This document shows positions 17,212-26,090 of a stretch of DNA of 57,415 nucleotides, in pieces; within the stretch, counting starts at the first letter, position 1, and each line of letters opens with the position of its first letter. Made by a program: the position numbers and the translations under genes. The DNA is from Chlamydiales bacterium. Its GTDB lineage: Bacteria; Chlamydiota; Chlamydiia; Chlamydiales; Criblamydiaceae. Below the pieces are notes generated by a model, which saw only the letters and a program-made list of their open reading frames with translations, was not told the DNA's origin and did not search any database. The DNA lies in contig JACKPN010000010.1 in the NCBI GenBank assembly GCA_024233575.1, positions 1-57,415 of the forward strand. The letters run 5' to 3'.

Positions 17212-17294
17212 GGGGGTGTCGCATAGTGGCCAATTGCATCGGACTGTAAATCCGACGACGTACGTCTACGTTGGTTCGAATCCAACCACCCCCA
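17212..17294 (+). tRNA. tRNA-Tyr (anticodon GTA)
   Basis: An 83-base class II tRNA with a long variable arm: acceptor GGGGGTG/CACCCCC, anticodon loop CTGTAAA (GTA at 17246-17248), T-arm GTTGG-TTCGAAT-CCAAC, discriminator A. Its 3' end is part of an 18-base sequence repeated 1.9 kb downstream, flanking the AbiE genes. Confidence 0.95.
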
Positions 17295-17303
17295 CATTTA
17301 CCA
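17286..17303 (+). repeat. Putative attachment site copy in the tRNA-Tyr 3' end
   Basis: CCACCCCCACATTTACCA spans the last nine bases of tRNA-Tyr and nine bases beyond. It matches 19175-19192 at 17 of 18 positions. Direct repeats of a tRNA 3' end on either side of accessory genes are the usual trace of site-specific integration. Confidence 0.65.
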
Positions 17304-17440
17304 AACATTGCAAAAGCCTATCAATTTAATAAGCTTTTGCAGAAACATGAAATAAATGCGTAAACTTTTCTTAGGGAAAAGGTAGATTTCGATACATGTT
17401 GTAGTATTTAGCGTAGCCAGTGCCGGGAGGAGCTAATTTT

Positions 17441-18386
17441 TTAGCCCCATTCGAGGATCGCATCATCATGGAGAAGCTCCTGATTTCCTTTTTGACATAA
17501 TAAATCAGCAAGAGTTGGCTGCAAATCATGTCGCCGTTTCAAACATAAGTTAATATCAGCACAGATCTCTGTAATATTTTCAGGTGTTGTCTCATAACTG
17601 CCCTTTCGTCGATAGCGCTCCCAGAATATTTGGGACTCTTTTGAGTTACCATAAAGGTCTATCGCGAGAAAAACTTGCTCCCAAACTAAAATCATTCCTC
17701 TCTGCGCAAAGGTTCGGTTTACTGCTTGTTCAAGGATCTCGTCATTAAAGTGTTCCCTCCGTAGCAATAACCACACATCATGAAAGTCTTTCACCCGACT
17801 GTTAAGTACGCCTTTTTCAACTATAGTATGAAGCTTTTCTGCAATGACCGTCTCAACAGGATATCCAGTTAATATTGGCGGGGGTAAATTCAGTAAGGTT
17901 GGATAAATAATTGATTCTGGGTGTGGTGTCACTAAATCACCAAATCCAAAATCAATCTGCATAGGTATTGTATTCTTTTCCCCTTCTAACTTGGCCTTAA
18001 ACGTGACCCGAATGCCTTCATACTCTCTTTGAGTCTGCGTCACCTCCGCTGCAACAGTATTAGGGTCAAAAACCACTCCATCTTGAGAGTCAATATCCAG
18101 CTCACAAATTTCACAAACTAGCTTTTTCAAGTGACTAACTGAATTTTCAGCCATCGCCAATAAATCAATATCGCGAGTGGCGCGAGATTCTGAAATATCC
18201 CACACATGAAAAAGCAAGGCTCCCTTCAACACAAACCGACTGTTATGTTGAGATTGACTTAGACGATACAAAAAACATTCCATAGTATTGAAGCAACTCA
18301 TTGAATGGTCGTTGCTTTTCTCGAGCGTACTTTAGGAGTTGGCTTCTTATTGAAATTGAGGTATCAGCTACATTAAGACTGCTCAT
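17441..18386 (-). pseudogene. abiEii: AbiEii-type nucleotidyltransferase toxin, frameshifted near its N-terminus
   Basis: Toxin half of a type IV AbiE system (nucleotidyltransferase fold). The main frame (17441-18301) carries FVLKGALLFHVWD, TRDIDLLA with the catalytic Asp pair, and KLHTIVEKG plus RVKDFHDVWLL, all typical. The true start is the ATG at 18386, overlapping the abiEi stop by 14 bases, and gives MSSLNVADTSIS...NELLQYYGM before running out of frame at about 18280-18287. Restoring one extra GGAAT would join this to MECFLYRLSQS exactly as in the family. So it is either a pseudogene or made as a shorter form restarting at 18301. Confidence 0.8.
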
Positions 18387-19002
18387 GCACCACCGCCTCA
18401 ATATAAGGAGTCATAATCCGAAGTACCCTTGAAGACTTAGCAAGTTGTTGAAGAAGATCCATTTTTGTATTCCCCCTTTTCCAATAAGTCTTCAAGGCCT
18501 CCAATGCTACATCAACGCCCACCTTTTTACGAAGCCGAAAACAGTCCACAATTGACTTCTCTTCAGAGTAAATATTAATCATCACTCCTCCGATATCATG
18601 CTGTTCAATACCTGTATCAAAATAGGCATCCGAAAACCAATGGAACTGGATAGGCGGATATGAAATTGAGGGTGGATGGTAACTTTGCCTAATGGCCACA
18701 TCTATCCATCGTGGAATTTGAACAGTCAGTTCATGAAAATACAATGCTGACACAAGACAAATAATTCCACTAGGAACCTTTTTAGCTATTGCTACAAAAT
18801 CAGGCTGATTAATTCCCGGTAATCCTGGGAGCGTATAGAGGCCTTTAGCAATGAGTTCTATACTCCCTTCGTCTCTCAGTTGATAGAGAATTCGTGGGTG
18901 GATTCCCTTTTTGATAGCCTCAGTGGCTTTTAGGACACCTCCACTATCCCGAAACACCCTAAGCGCCTCATCTCGAATATGTTGATTTTTCTTTCTGGCC
19001 AT
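18373..19002 (-). CDS. abiEi: AbiEi-type antitoxin / transcriptional regulator
   Basis: A 209-residue AbiEi antitoxin. The N-terminal winged-helix domain (about 1-60) ends in the family's GLYTLPG, followed by the IICLVSALYFHELT core and FDTGIEQHDIGGV...YSEEKSIVDCFR. In this class the antitoxin does not bind the toxin but counteracts it, and its winged helix represses the operon. No Shine-Dalgarno is seen, so the message may be leaderless. It is intact, unlike its toxin partner downstream. Confidence 0.88.
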   Translation of the reverse strand: MARKKNQHIRDEALRVFRDSGGVLKATEAIKKGIHPRILYQLRDEGSIELIAKGLYTLPGLPGINQPDFVAIAKKVPSGIICLVSALYFHELTVQIPRWIDVAIRQSYHPPSISYPPIQFHWFSDAYFDTGIEQHDIGGVMINIYSEEKSIVDCFRLRKKVGVDVALEALKTYWKRGNTKMDLLQQLAKSSRVLRIMTPYIEAVVHEQS

Positions 19003-19056
19003 AATGGATAATTTTTGCAGTAACTATATTCATTTACAGTAATTCTTATCCATAAT
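19001..19056. promoter_or_regulatory. Candidate AbiEi operator
   Basis: Inverted repeats ATAATGGATAA (19001-19011) and TTATCCATAAT (19046-19056) bracket a direct repeat TTTGCAGTAAC / TTTACAGTAAT. They overlap the abiEi start codon. AbiEi regulators are known to repress their own promoter through inverted repeats, so this is a natural operator candidate; the role is inference. Confidence 0.55.
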
Positions 19057-19174
19057 TTATTCAACTCCTCCGTTTAAGAGGTAGTTATCAATAACTTTAA
19101 TTTACTGGCTATTAGAAATTTAACAAAATAATTTCTTTCATACTCACCCAATCAAAAGTTCTGAACTTGTCTCT

Positions 19175-19192
19175 CCACCTCCACATTTACCA
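19175..19192 (+). repeat. Second copy of the tRNA-Tyr end sequence (putative attR)
   Basis: CCACCTCCACATTTACCA repeats the tRNA-Tyr end at 17286-17303 with one mismatch. Together they enclose about 1.9 kb holding only the abiE pair. No integrase gene is present between them. Confidence 0.65.
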
Positions 19193-19473
19193 CAGGAAAT
19201 TTTGACAGATCATTGCTCGCCCATATTATTCATATGGGCCTCTCCATGATCAGCCAAAATTCCAGTGTGGAAATGCAGGGGATCTCCGTGGGAGTCTCGT
19301 TCTAACTTCGATTTTCTGTAAAATTGTCAAATCCTTTGCCTATGCTGATGATGTTCCGTGAACAGCTACTGTAGTTCAGAGCTGGCGAAAATTTTTTACA
19401 TTAATTCGGAATTGATTGCTGTAAAATAAAATCTTTCAGTAGATTGGAACAATCGTTTATCTAAGGATTTCCA
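19193..19473. other. Intergenic region before the MOMP-like gene
   Basis: No gene is visible in these 281 bases. A perfect 8-bp hairpin GCCCATAT-TATTC-ATATGGGC lies at 19219-19239. The promoter of the 19474 gene must lie near the end, but no clear pair of boxes could be assigned. Confidence 0.4.
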
Positions 19474-20484
19474 ATGAAAAAAGCATTTCTTCTCACTGCG
19501 ATTCTATACACTGGTGCGCTCTTTGCAAACAGCAATTGCGTAGGCTATGAGGCACACTTCGACGTCCTATTTTTACAGCCCAACAGCAGCAACCTTTACT
19601 ATGGAGCCGAAGCCGACCCGCTTCCGGTGCCTACTCCCAATTGGAAAAGCCTGGAGATCTATCCTAATTTTCACTTTGGTTTTGAACTTGGCGGAACGGT
19701 GCATTGCCAATCAACAAACACAGCAATATGTTTAAATTGGGAGCGTTTGCATTCGCATGACACGTCATCGCGCAGTGTTCCTGATACGGATATGCTCGGA
19801 CCTTATTTTAATATCGGTCCGGATGCAGAACCTTACAAAAATGCGACCGGCCGTGTCGACCATGAGTTCGATGAGGTGAACGTGAATTTTAAAAGAGCGA
19901 TCCTTTGTGAATGTAACTTTGAAATGAATTACTTCGGTGGGGTTGTATTTACGCGTATCAAACAATCGATGACTTCCTATTTCTCCAATAACGCAGGGAC
20001 GATCACGAAAGAAATACAAAGCCCTTCTTTATTCACTGGCGGAGGGATCGATTTTGGTGTGGATTTTGACTACTGCCTAGGTTGTAATTTCTCACTAACC
20101 GGTGAAACTTCGCTGTCTCTACTATACGGACAGCTGACAAATAGTACGCTCTATCTTTCAACGACCCCTTTGCTTGCAGGCCTTGGAATTACACCGCCCA
20201 ATACGCAGGGAACGACTGTTCCAAACCGTACGCAAGTTGTACCGGCTATCTCCGGAAAGCTGGGAGTATCTTATGAGACATGCTGTTCGAGCTATCTCGT
20301 TAATGTGGGCTTTGGCTACCAAGTACAAGCTTATATCGACGCTATCCAATCTGTGGATATGTCGTGCGAGGTGACCACACCTCCGGAAGATACTCAGGTT
20401 GGCGTTTATGCTTTGGGATTCAGAAGAACGCTTAGCAACTTTCTTCTGTCAGGTCCTTACATCACGCTTGATGTGGGTTTCTGA
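19474..20484 (+). CDS. MOMP-like outer-membrane beta-barrel protein
   Basis: A 336-residue exported protein. The signal peptide MKKAFLLTAILYTGALFA ends near residue 18. The mature part alternates short amphipathic strands, starts with FDVLFLQPNSSNL (similar in layout to Legionella-type Lpg1974 porins and to the MOMP-like porins of Waddlia and Simkania) and ends in ITLDVGF with a terminal phenylalanine, the usual barrel-assembly signal. It has about a dozen cysteines (CECNFE, CLGCNF, CCSSY), fitting a disulfide-linked chlamydial envelope. An AAGGA lies close before the ATG. Confidence 0.72.
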   Translation: MKKAFLLTAILYTGALFANSNCVGYEAHFDVLFLQPNSSNLYYGAEADPLPVPTPNWKSLEIYPNFHFGFELGGTVHCQSTNTAICLNWERLHSHDTSSRSVPDTDMLGPYFNIGPDAEPYKNATGRVDHEFDEVNVNFKRAILCECNFEMNYFGGVVFTRIKQSMTSYFSNNAGTITKEIQSPSLFTGGGIDFGVDFDYCLGCNFSLTGETSLSLLYGQLTNSTLYLSTTPLLAGLGITPPNTQGTTVPNRTQVVPAISGKLGVSYETCCSSYLVNVGFGYQVQAYIDAIQSVDMSCEVTTPPEDTQVGVYALGFRRTLSNFLLSGPYITLDVGF

Positions 20485-20711
20485 TGATGAACCTTAATTT
20501 TTTTCAGCGGTTGAGAGAACAGTTGTTTCTCAAGGAGAGTGAAAGTTATGGGGGAGGTATTGCCGCTCCTTTTGTTGTTATCTCTGTTTGTCCATAAAGA
20601 TGCTGCAGGAACTTGAAGTGATAGCGGGTCAGGATGCTCATCAACGGCTTCGAGCACAACGTTTGGTTGACTCGATACTTTTCTAGACCGTTTTGATTGA
20701 ATATGCGGATT

Positions 20712-20990
20712 CTACACGATCGAAAGAAGAACAGACTGAATCGCCTCCGCGCGGCTTGTACCTTGGAGTTTCTTCATGGCATTGCCTTTGTCAATTCTAC
20801 CTTCGGCTAACTTAACCCACTTGTCACGGATTTGCTCGATCTGTTGTTGATCTAGCTGTATAGTCCCATCAAAAAGGGTGGAAGCGGCACTGTATATTTC
20901 TTTGACTTCGGATTTTCCAAAGGAACCTTTCTCTTTTTTTTGTAGAGCTTTATCAAACGCTTTGACGAGATTGTCGAACTCTTCGGACAT
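20712..20990 (-). CDS. Small hypothetical protein
   Basis: A 92-residue charged, probably all-helical protein (MSEEFDNLVKAFDKALQKKE...). AAGGAGA stands seven bases before the ATG, so it is a real translation unit. No signal peptide, membrane segment or known motif is present. It stands alone, leftward, between the barrel gene and fic; 20485-20711 holds no gene. Confidence 0.65.
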   Translation of the reverse strand: MSEEFDNLVKAFDKALQKKEKGSFGKSEVKEIYSAASTLFDGTIQLDQQQIEQIRDKWVKLAEGRIDKGNAMKKLQGTSRAEAIQSVLLSIV

Positions 20991-21123
20991 GGTTATCTCC
21001 TTGGCTTTTAACGAAGATTTAAGACAACACGCTCTAATAGTTGCCTACTAATCATATATATAGAATGCGTGGTTTACGATCAGCCGATCGCAAGCTATTA
21101 TCGGTCAGTGGGATAAAAACGGG

Positions 21124-22209
21124 CTAGTTCGCTCTTAACAATTTTAAAAATCTGTTGTTAATGAAAACCTTCTCTCTGCCTACACGTAGTTCGTCAATGA
21201 CTCCAAGACTGCATAGTGAATGCAGATACTTCGATGCGGTCTGGCGCTCTGCTATGCGGTGCTGTGTAATATTTGAGATTCGTACATAGGGTTGTGTGAA
21301 TAGCAATTCAACAAGTTCCTTGCGATAAATGCGGGGTGCTTCTTTTTGGATCAACAGCGCTGTGTCGTCAATAAGCTCCTGGATCGCCAGAATCTTTCGC
21401 TTTGTCCATTGAGAGGTTTCACGGATGCCTTCAAGAAAATAGAGAATCCAGCTTTCCCAATTTTGATTTTTGGTGACATCGAGCAGCTTCTCATAATAAA
21501 CCGATTTGCGCTTAATGATAAAGCGGCTTAAATACAGAACGGGAGAGTCTAGCAAACCACAATCGACGAGGTATAGAAGATTGATAATGCGGCCAGTGCG
21601 TCCATTGCCGTCTGCAAAGGGGTGTATCGCTTCGAACTGATAGTGCTGAATGGCGAGCTTGATCAGAGGGTCATGGCCATCTTCTTCATAAAGGAATTGC
21701 TGCCAGTTGGTGAGTAGATTGCGTAGCGTGTCTTCGCCGGAAGGCGGCGTATAGATTTGCTCGCTTGTGAGATCGTTTACAAGTGTTGTACCGGGTATTT
21801 TTCTGATATCGGTCTCTATTTCCCTGATGGTACTGCATACTTTACATACTGTAGAAACTGTAATCGGACGCTCTGCAATCCGGCTGATTCCTTCACGTAA
21901 TGCAGTACGGTAACGGAAGGTTTCTTTGAGCGCCGGAGAGAGGTTTATCGACTTGCTATCGGCATACTTGAAAAGGTCGTCTGTTGTTGTGACGATATTT
22001 TCGATCGCTGAGCTCGCTTGCGATTCGAGCAGGGGTATGCTGTTGATCAAAACGGTTTGGTTGGGAATTAGCCGTTCTGCCATTTTAAGCTGAGCCAATT
22101 CCTTGTTTGCTTCGATGCATGCTTTAAGGATAACAGGAGATTCCAGGTTAGCTTTCGGAGGAAGAAGAGGAAGATCGTTAAATGGTTTATCGGAGACGAA
22201 AACAGGCAT
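21124..22209 (-). CDS. Fic-domain adenylyltransferase-like protein
   Basis: A 361-residue Fic protein that probably transfers AMP onto a protein target. The catalytic motif HPFADGNGRTGR (about 196-207) is complete. The N-terminal part has SSAIEN (about 66-71), matching the autoinhibitory [S/T]xxxE[G/N] helix of class II Fic proteins, so it would be self-inhibited. The C-terminal 80 residues look like a winged helix. The frame opens at a TTG (22227); the ATG at 22209 has GAGG upstream and is preferred. No secretion signal is visible. A 13-bp palindrome lies upstream. Confidence 0.9.
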   Translation of the reverse strand: MPVFVSDKPFNDLPLLPPKANLESPVILKACIEANKELAQLKMAERLIPNQTVLINSIPLLESQASSAIENIVTTTDDLFKYADSKSINLSPALKETFRYRTALREGISRIAERPITVSTVCKVCSTIREIETDIRKIPGTTLVNDLTSEQIYTPPSGEDTLRNLLTNWQQFLYEEDGHDPLIKLAIQHYQFEAIHPFADGNGRTGRIINLLYLVDCGLLDSPVLYLSRFIIKRKSVYYEKLLDVTKNQNWESWILYFLEGIRETSQWTKRKILAIQELIDDTALLIQKEAPRIYRKELVELLFTQPYVRISNITQHRIAERQTASKYLHSLCSLGVIDELRVGREKVFINNRFLKLLRAN

Positions 22210-22267
22210 ATGGTTACTAATCCTCAAAAAGTTCGATATTTACGGTTGATATGTCGAAGAAATGCAT

Positions 22268-22303
22268 TTTTATCGACATGTTTATGAGATCATGTCGATA
22301 AAA
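22268..22303. promoter_or_regulatory. 13-bp inverted repeat upstream of fic
   Basis: TTTTATCGACATG and CATGTCGATAAAA form a perfect 13-bp stem around a ten-base loop, 58 bases before the fic start and 22 bases after the GNAT stop. It could be an operator (the Fic protein has a C-terminal winged helix) or a terminator of the GNAT gene. Confidence 0.5.
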
Positions 22304-22325
22304 TAAAATGATATCAACACCAAGA

Positions 22326-23183
22326 TCATCCAAGTTCTGTGCTGGTTATGCCGAACATTTTCTCAAATGCTTGTGAGGGAGGCGCCTCTGTGTACATGCG
22401 GAACGTCTCGGAATTTTTTTTCATTCCGTAATTCTCGACGATTTCCAAAGCGTTTGTGTTGATTTCCGGAACATCAATATACACTGATGAGTGGGGCACT
22501 TGACTCATAAGGCCGTGGAAGATGAGAGAGGCTGTATCGCGGTCATCAGCAAAAAGGGGGCCTATTCGCCAACCATGCACGCTAGTCCTGATCATTCCGT
22601 AGCCTTTGAGATTTTGCCCTTCCATCACCGTAAAACCGTGAGCATTCGGCATGGTGATCCATTTTTCCAGAAACGCTTCTCTTTCGGCACCGAAAATAGG
22701 AGCGTCATAATGAACGATCGCTTCCAAGGGAACGCGACAGATCTCAGTAAGACCTTCGGGTTTTTTTACACCACCCATACCCTGATAACGTCTGTTTTTG
22801 AAGTATAATTTGAAGCCGAGTTTTTCAAAGCTCGCCACCTGCTCGATACGTGCGTCCAAACCCAGGCATTGGTTTAAAAATTGCTCTCTTGCGCGCATCC
22901 CCAATTGATAACCCAGTCGTTGTTCGCGATACTCGGGGTGAATGACGTAAAAGCCTAAAAACCCGTAACTGCTGCTGTAGCGAACCGCAGATACGCAGCC
23001 GATTTTTTTCCCTTCAAGCTCTCCATAAAAGAACCCTGCAGGGTCTGCAGCATAAAAGGCCACGGCATCATGTAATCCCGGATTCCATCCTTCTTGCTCT
23101 GCCATAGAGAGCAGAAAACTCATATCATCAAGAGAAGCTTGCTTGATCTTGAATATTTGCTCTGCTTTTGTGTTGTCCGTCAT
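22326..23183 (-). CDS. Tandem-domain GNAT acetyltransferase
   Basis: A 285-residue protein with an N-terminal GNAT domain (about 8-130; GFYVIHPEYREQRLGYQLG is the acetyl-CoA loop) and a second, weaker C-terminal domain (about 140-275) with an YGMIRTS strand and a late IDVPEIN segment, like two-domain GNATs with an Acetyltransf_18-type half. The substrate cannot be told. It reads leftward, divergent from the EVE-domain gene. Confidence 0.82.
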   Translation of the reverse strand: MTDNTKAEQIFKIKQASLDDMSFLLSMAEQEGWNPGLHDAVAFYAADPAGFFYGELEGKKIGCVSAVRYSSSYGFLGFYVIHPEYREQRLGYQLGMRAREQFLNQCLGLDARIEQVASFEKLGFKLYFKNRRYQGMGGVKKPEGLTEICRVPLEAIVHYDAPIFGAEREAFLEKWITMPNAHGFTVMEGQNLKGYGMIRTSVHGWRIGPLFADDRDTASLIFHGLMSQVPHSSVYIDVPEINTNALEIVENYGMKKNSETFRMYTEAPPSQAFEKMFGITSTELG

Positions 23184-23309
23184 CAGGTCCTTCTTTAGGA
23201 GTATTGCACGTTCCGCATCATGAGCAAATATATGATTTCACACAATAATGATTTTACAACAAAAAAAAGGACAAAACGAGATATACTTTTACTTGTACTA
23301 GGGGGGAAC

Positions 23310-23765
23310 ATGCGTTATTGGCTGATGAAATCGGAACCTGAAACATACAGTATCGATGACTTGAAAAGAGAAGGAGTTAGCAGTTGGGATGGCGTCAGAA
23401 ACTATCAGGCACGCAACTTCATGCGTGACGAGATGCGTGTAGGTGATCGCGTTCTTTTTTACCATTCAAATGCAAGACCTCCTGGCGTTGTCGGCGTTGC
23501 CGAAGTGTGCAGCACTCCTTATCCTGACCATACCGCAAGGGATAAGAAAAGCCCTTATTTTGATGTAAAGGCAACAGAAGAAAATCCAATATGGATGATG
23601 GTCGACATCAAATTTGTGAAAAAGTTTTCAGAAATGGTCAGCTTAGATGAAATGAGACAGATGCCGGAAGTGCAAGATATGATCTTATTAAAGAAGGGGC
23701 AGCGGTTGTCCGTTCAGCCGATAGAAAAAAAACATTATACTGCCATTGTGAAGAGAGGAGGGTAA
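23310..23765 (+). CDS. EVE-domain protein
   Basis: A 151-residue PUA-like EVE protein: MRYWLMKSEPETYSIDDL, WDGVRNYQARNFMRDEM, VLFYHSN and VVGVAEV are all family signatures. EVE domains recognise modified bases or nucleic acids; the bacterial role is mostly unclear. The ATG at 23310 has a GGGGGG run as Shine-Dalgarno; the longer frame from 23220 adds 30 unrelated residues. Confidence 0.92.
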   Translation: MRYWLMKSEPETYSIDDLKREGVSSWDGVRNYQARNFMRDEMRVGDRVLFYHSNARPPGVVGVAEVCSTPYPDHTARDKKSPYFDVKATEENPIWMMVDIKFVKKFSEMVSLDEMRQMPEVQDMILLKKGQRLSVQPIEKKHYTAIVKRGG

Positions 23766-23769
23766 ACAA

Positions 23770-24174
23770 TTGGAAAAGATTAACACATTGCATCTCGTTT
23801 ATGAGGAAAGTGCTTTATTAATCCCCTTATTGGCATGAATTCGTGATAAGAAAGTCCTGGAAAAACGCAATCTTAAAGCTGTCTTTGATGCGATGCCGCT
23901 TTGGGAGAAAGAAAAAACAAAAAACGGTCATGTTAAGTACAAACATTGTATTTCAGGTTATACCGTTTCCTGGCAAGGGCATAACGGAGGGCGTAGGGGA
24001 GACAGTCGTATTCCGCACGACCACCTTCAGGGTATCTTGGATAGTGCTCAGAATCACCTAAACATATTCAATAACGAAATTTTTCAGTATAGAACACGCA
24101 ATTGGAAAACGGAGCCTGACTATTCCACAGCCATGAAAAGACTTCACGAGTGGTTAGCTCGGCGAGGTGGCTAA
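23770..24174 (+). pseudogene. Interrupted gene of unknown family
   Basis: One reading frame starts LEKINTLHLVYEESALLIP at a TTG (23770), hits TGA at 23836-23838, and continues in the same frame with IRDKKVLEKRNLKAVFDAMP... to a stop at 24172. The parts read as one protein of about 134 residues, so the gene appears to carry a single nonsense codon. The later part (from ATG 23893, 93 aa) could still be made. I do not recognise the family. Its 3' end overlaps the end of the converging serine hydrolase gene by 21 bases. Confidence 0.55.
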
Positions 24175-25611
24175 GGTAAAGCGGCCGTAAGTTTCGGTAT
24201 CGAAAGCTATCCCTTTTCCCTCAGGTCCCATCGTGAAAGTCACTTGCTGGTTTCCGCCATTTACGGCAGGCCATGTGAGGGTAAAAGTGTTGTTGCTATA
24301 GTGGGTCAGCGTACCAGCATAACGACCGGGTCCTGCGTAAAGCACAAGTTGGCCATTTTTTTCTTCAACTTCCATGATGCCATAAAGATCGTTGCTGTAC
24401 TTACCGGTGTATAACGCTAGCTTTTGAGGAGGTTCGACAGCTTTCGGCGGCTCAGGTTTTACCAGTAGCTGGTCAAGCTGCTTTTGGCGCTCCTTGATCT
24501 CCTGCTGGATATCGGTATCGGCCTTACCAAGGTATAGCTCTAAGAATTCTGCACGAACAGCTTCGGGGAATAATGTAAGGTTAAGATTGCACATGACGGT
24601 GATGCCAACCCCCAATTGCGGGATGAGGGTTGTGACGGTACGGATGCCGTCGAGACCTCCACCTTTCTCTACAATCATTTTTCCATGGAAATGAAAATTG
24701 TCCCAACCAAGGCCGAAGTTGAATCCGGAGTAGTCGTTGATGGGCGGCGCTTCAGAGAAAGAGGCTTCACCAGCCATAGATGACGCAAACATCTCATCGA
24801 TAGTTTCAGGCTTGATCACTCCTTGTCCACCGGCAAGGTACATGCTCATCCATTTGGCCATGTCATCGGCGGTTGAGGTAGCAGCGCCGGCAGCGGGAAA
24901 GCCTCCGGTGATGTCCCAGTCAAGGATGGTAAGCTTCCCATCGATGAAGGCATGGGGATACGCGACGTTGTCGTTATCGAGCTTTTCAGCGAAGCCCGAC
25001 TGCGACATCTTCAGGGGGGTAAATATGCTGTCGCGCACCGTTTGCTCGTAAGATTTTCCAGTGATGGCGGCGAGAAGCTCTCCCGCAATGAAATACCCGG
25101 CATTGGAGTAGTGGGCCTTATCGCGAAAACTTGAGGCAGGGTCGATGAATCGGATTCGGTGGAGGATTTCACTGTCGTTATATCCCATTTTACCAAGGAG
25201 GTCGCCGCCGAAAGCAGGAAGCCCTGTACGATGGGCCAACAGGTCGCGTGCAGTCGTGTAGCGTGTCGGATACGGATCTTTCAAGGCAAATTGCGGTAAA
25301 TTCAGAATTACCTCTTCATCCCAGGTCAATCGACCTTTGTCGACTTCGACCGCCAATGCTGCCGATGTGAGGGCTTTAGTGATCGATGCTAATTGAAAAA
25401 CGGTCTTAGAATCGACTTTTTCTTCTGTTCCAATCTTTGCAATGCCGTAACCTTTTGACAGCAGTACTTTGTCTTCTTTAACGACAGATACCGCCACGCC
25501 GGGGACATTCCACTCTGTCAGCGCTTTTTCAATGAAGGTATCTAATTCTTCGATAGGCTCAGCAAATATGACTGCGGTCATCGTGACAAAGAGTAGAGAA
25601 CATTTCCTCAT
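24154..25611 (-). CDS. Exported beta-lactamase-family serine hydrolase
   Basis: A 485-residue class C-like hydrolase. The signal peptide ends near residue 17 (MRKCSLLFVTMTAVIFA). The catalytic SITK is at 76-79, YSN at 168-170, and KGGG supplies the third motif. A C-terminal DUF3471-like domain (about 385-480) is present. Members act as D-aminopeptidases, esterases or on cell-wall fragments, so resistance should not be assumed. The start overlaps the stop of the upstream membrane protein gene in ATGA, with AGAGGTG as Shine-Dalgarno. Confidence 0.9.
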   Translation of the reverse strand: MRKCSLLFVTMTAVIFAEPIEELDTFIEKALTEWNVPGVAVSVVKEDKVLLSKGYGIAKIGTEEKVDSKTVFQLASITKALTSAALAVEVDKGRLTWDEEVILNLPQFALKDPYPTRYTTARDLLAHRTGLPAFGGDLLGKMGYNDSEILHRIRFIDPASSFRDKAHYSNAGYFIAGELLAAITGKSYEQTVRDSIFTPLKMSQSGFAEKLDNDNVAYPHAFIDGKLTILDWDITGGFPAAGAATSTADDMAKWMSMYLAGGQGVIKPETIDEMFASSMAGEASFSEAPPINDYSGFNFGLGWDNFHFHGKMIVEKGGGLDGIRTVTTLIPQLGVGITVMCNLNLTLFPEAVRAEFLELYLGKADTDIQQEIKERQKQLDQLLVKPEPPKAVEPPQKLALYTGKYSNDLYGIMEVEEKNGQLVLYAGPGRYAGTLTHYSNNTFTLTWPAVNGGNQQVTFTMGPEGKGIAFDTETYGRFTLATSPS

Positions 25612-26090
25612 GCTTTCACCTCTTTTAGTCGTAGATAAAGTAATGTGAATATGACGATGATAGGCAAGGTTAAATCGTTAAACCAAACGAAAGTGCCGAT
25701 ATTGTCAGGGGCAGTATTTCCGGTGGCATAGTAGTTGATGATATGGCCGACGAAACAGCCGAAAAGAAGAACGCACCATCCTATGATCGAGGCGGTCCAG
25801 AATCCGCCCCTATTCCAGTAGGACAAAATGCCAAGCACACCAAAAGCGAGGTTTGCCATGCCAACCTCGAACTGAAAAGGACTACCGGCCTCCCAGCCGA
25901 TTTGCTTAGCAATCTCAGGCCCTAAAAAGATATGTCCATAACCCCCAAGAAGGCCCATCATTCCCATATTGAAAAAAAGCACGTAGCTAAGAAAGACCTC
26001 AGCCGATTGCGGGCACCTCCACTCATTTCTAACAAAAAGGTGAGCAAGGGTAAAACAGACTGCTAGTCCGAAAAGTGTTAAGCTAATCAT
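25608..26090 (-). CDS. Small polytopic membrane protein (DUF6790-like)
   Basis: A 160-residue protein with about four membrane helices. The segments NMGMMGLLGGYGHIFLG, IGWEAGSPFQFEVGMANLA and GCFVGHIINYY resemble DUF6790 as I remember it. The ATG at 26090 follows AGGAG at seven bases; the upstream TTG (26111) would translate that site. It overlaps the serine hydrolase start by four bases, so the two are translated together. Confidence 0.72.
   Translation of the reverse strand: MISLTLFGLAVCFTLAHLFVRNEWRCPQSAEVFLSYVLFFNMGMMGLLGGYGHIFLGPEIAKQIGWEAGSPFQFEVGMANLAFGVLGILSYWNRGGFWTASIIGWCVLLFGCFVGHIINYYATGNTAPDNIGTFVWFNDLTLPIIVIFTLLYLRLKEVKA

Noticed and set aside
17309..17341. TGCAAAAGC ... GCTTTTGCA inverted repeat after tRNA-Tyr as a terminator
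   Set aside because: Loop of 15 bases and no T-run follow it; could be chance or a weak signal only.
24154..25611. Antibiotic-resistance beta-lactamase
   Set aside because: SxxK and YxN fit the wider serine hydrolase family with a DUF3471 tail, which mostly are peptidases or esterases.
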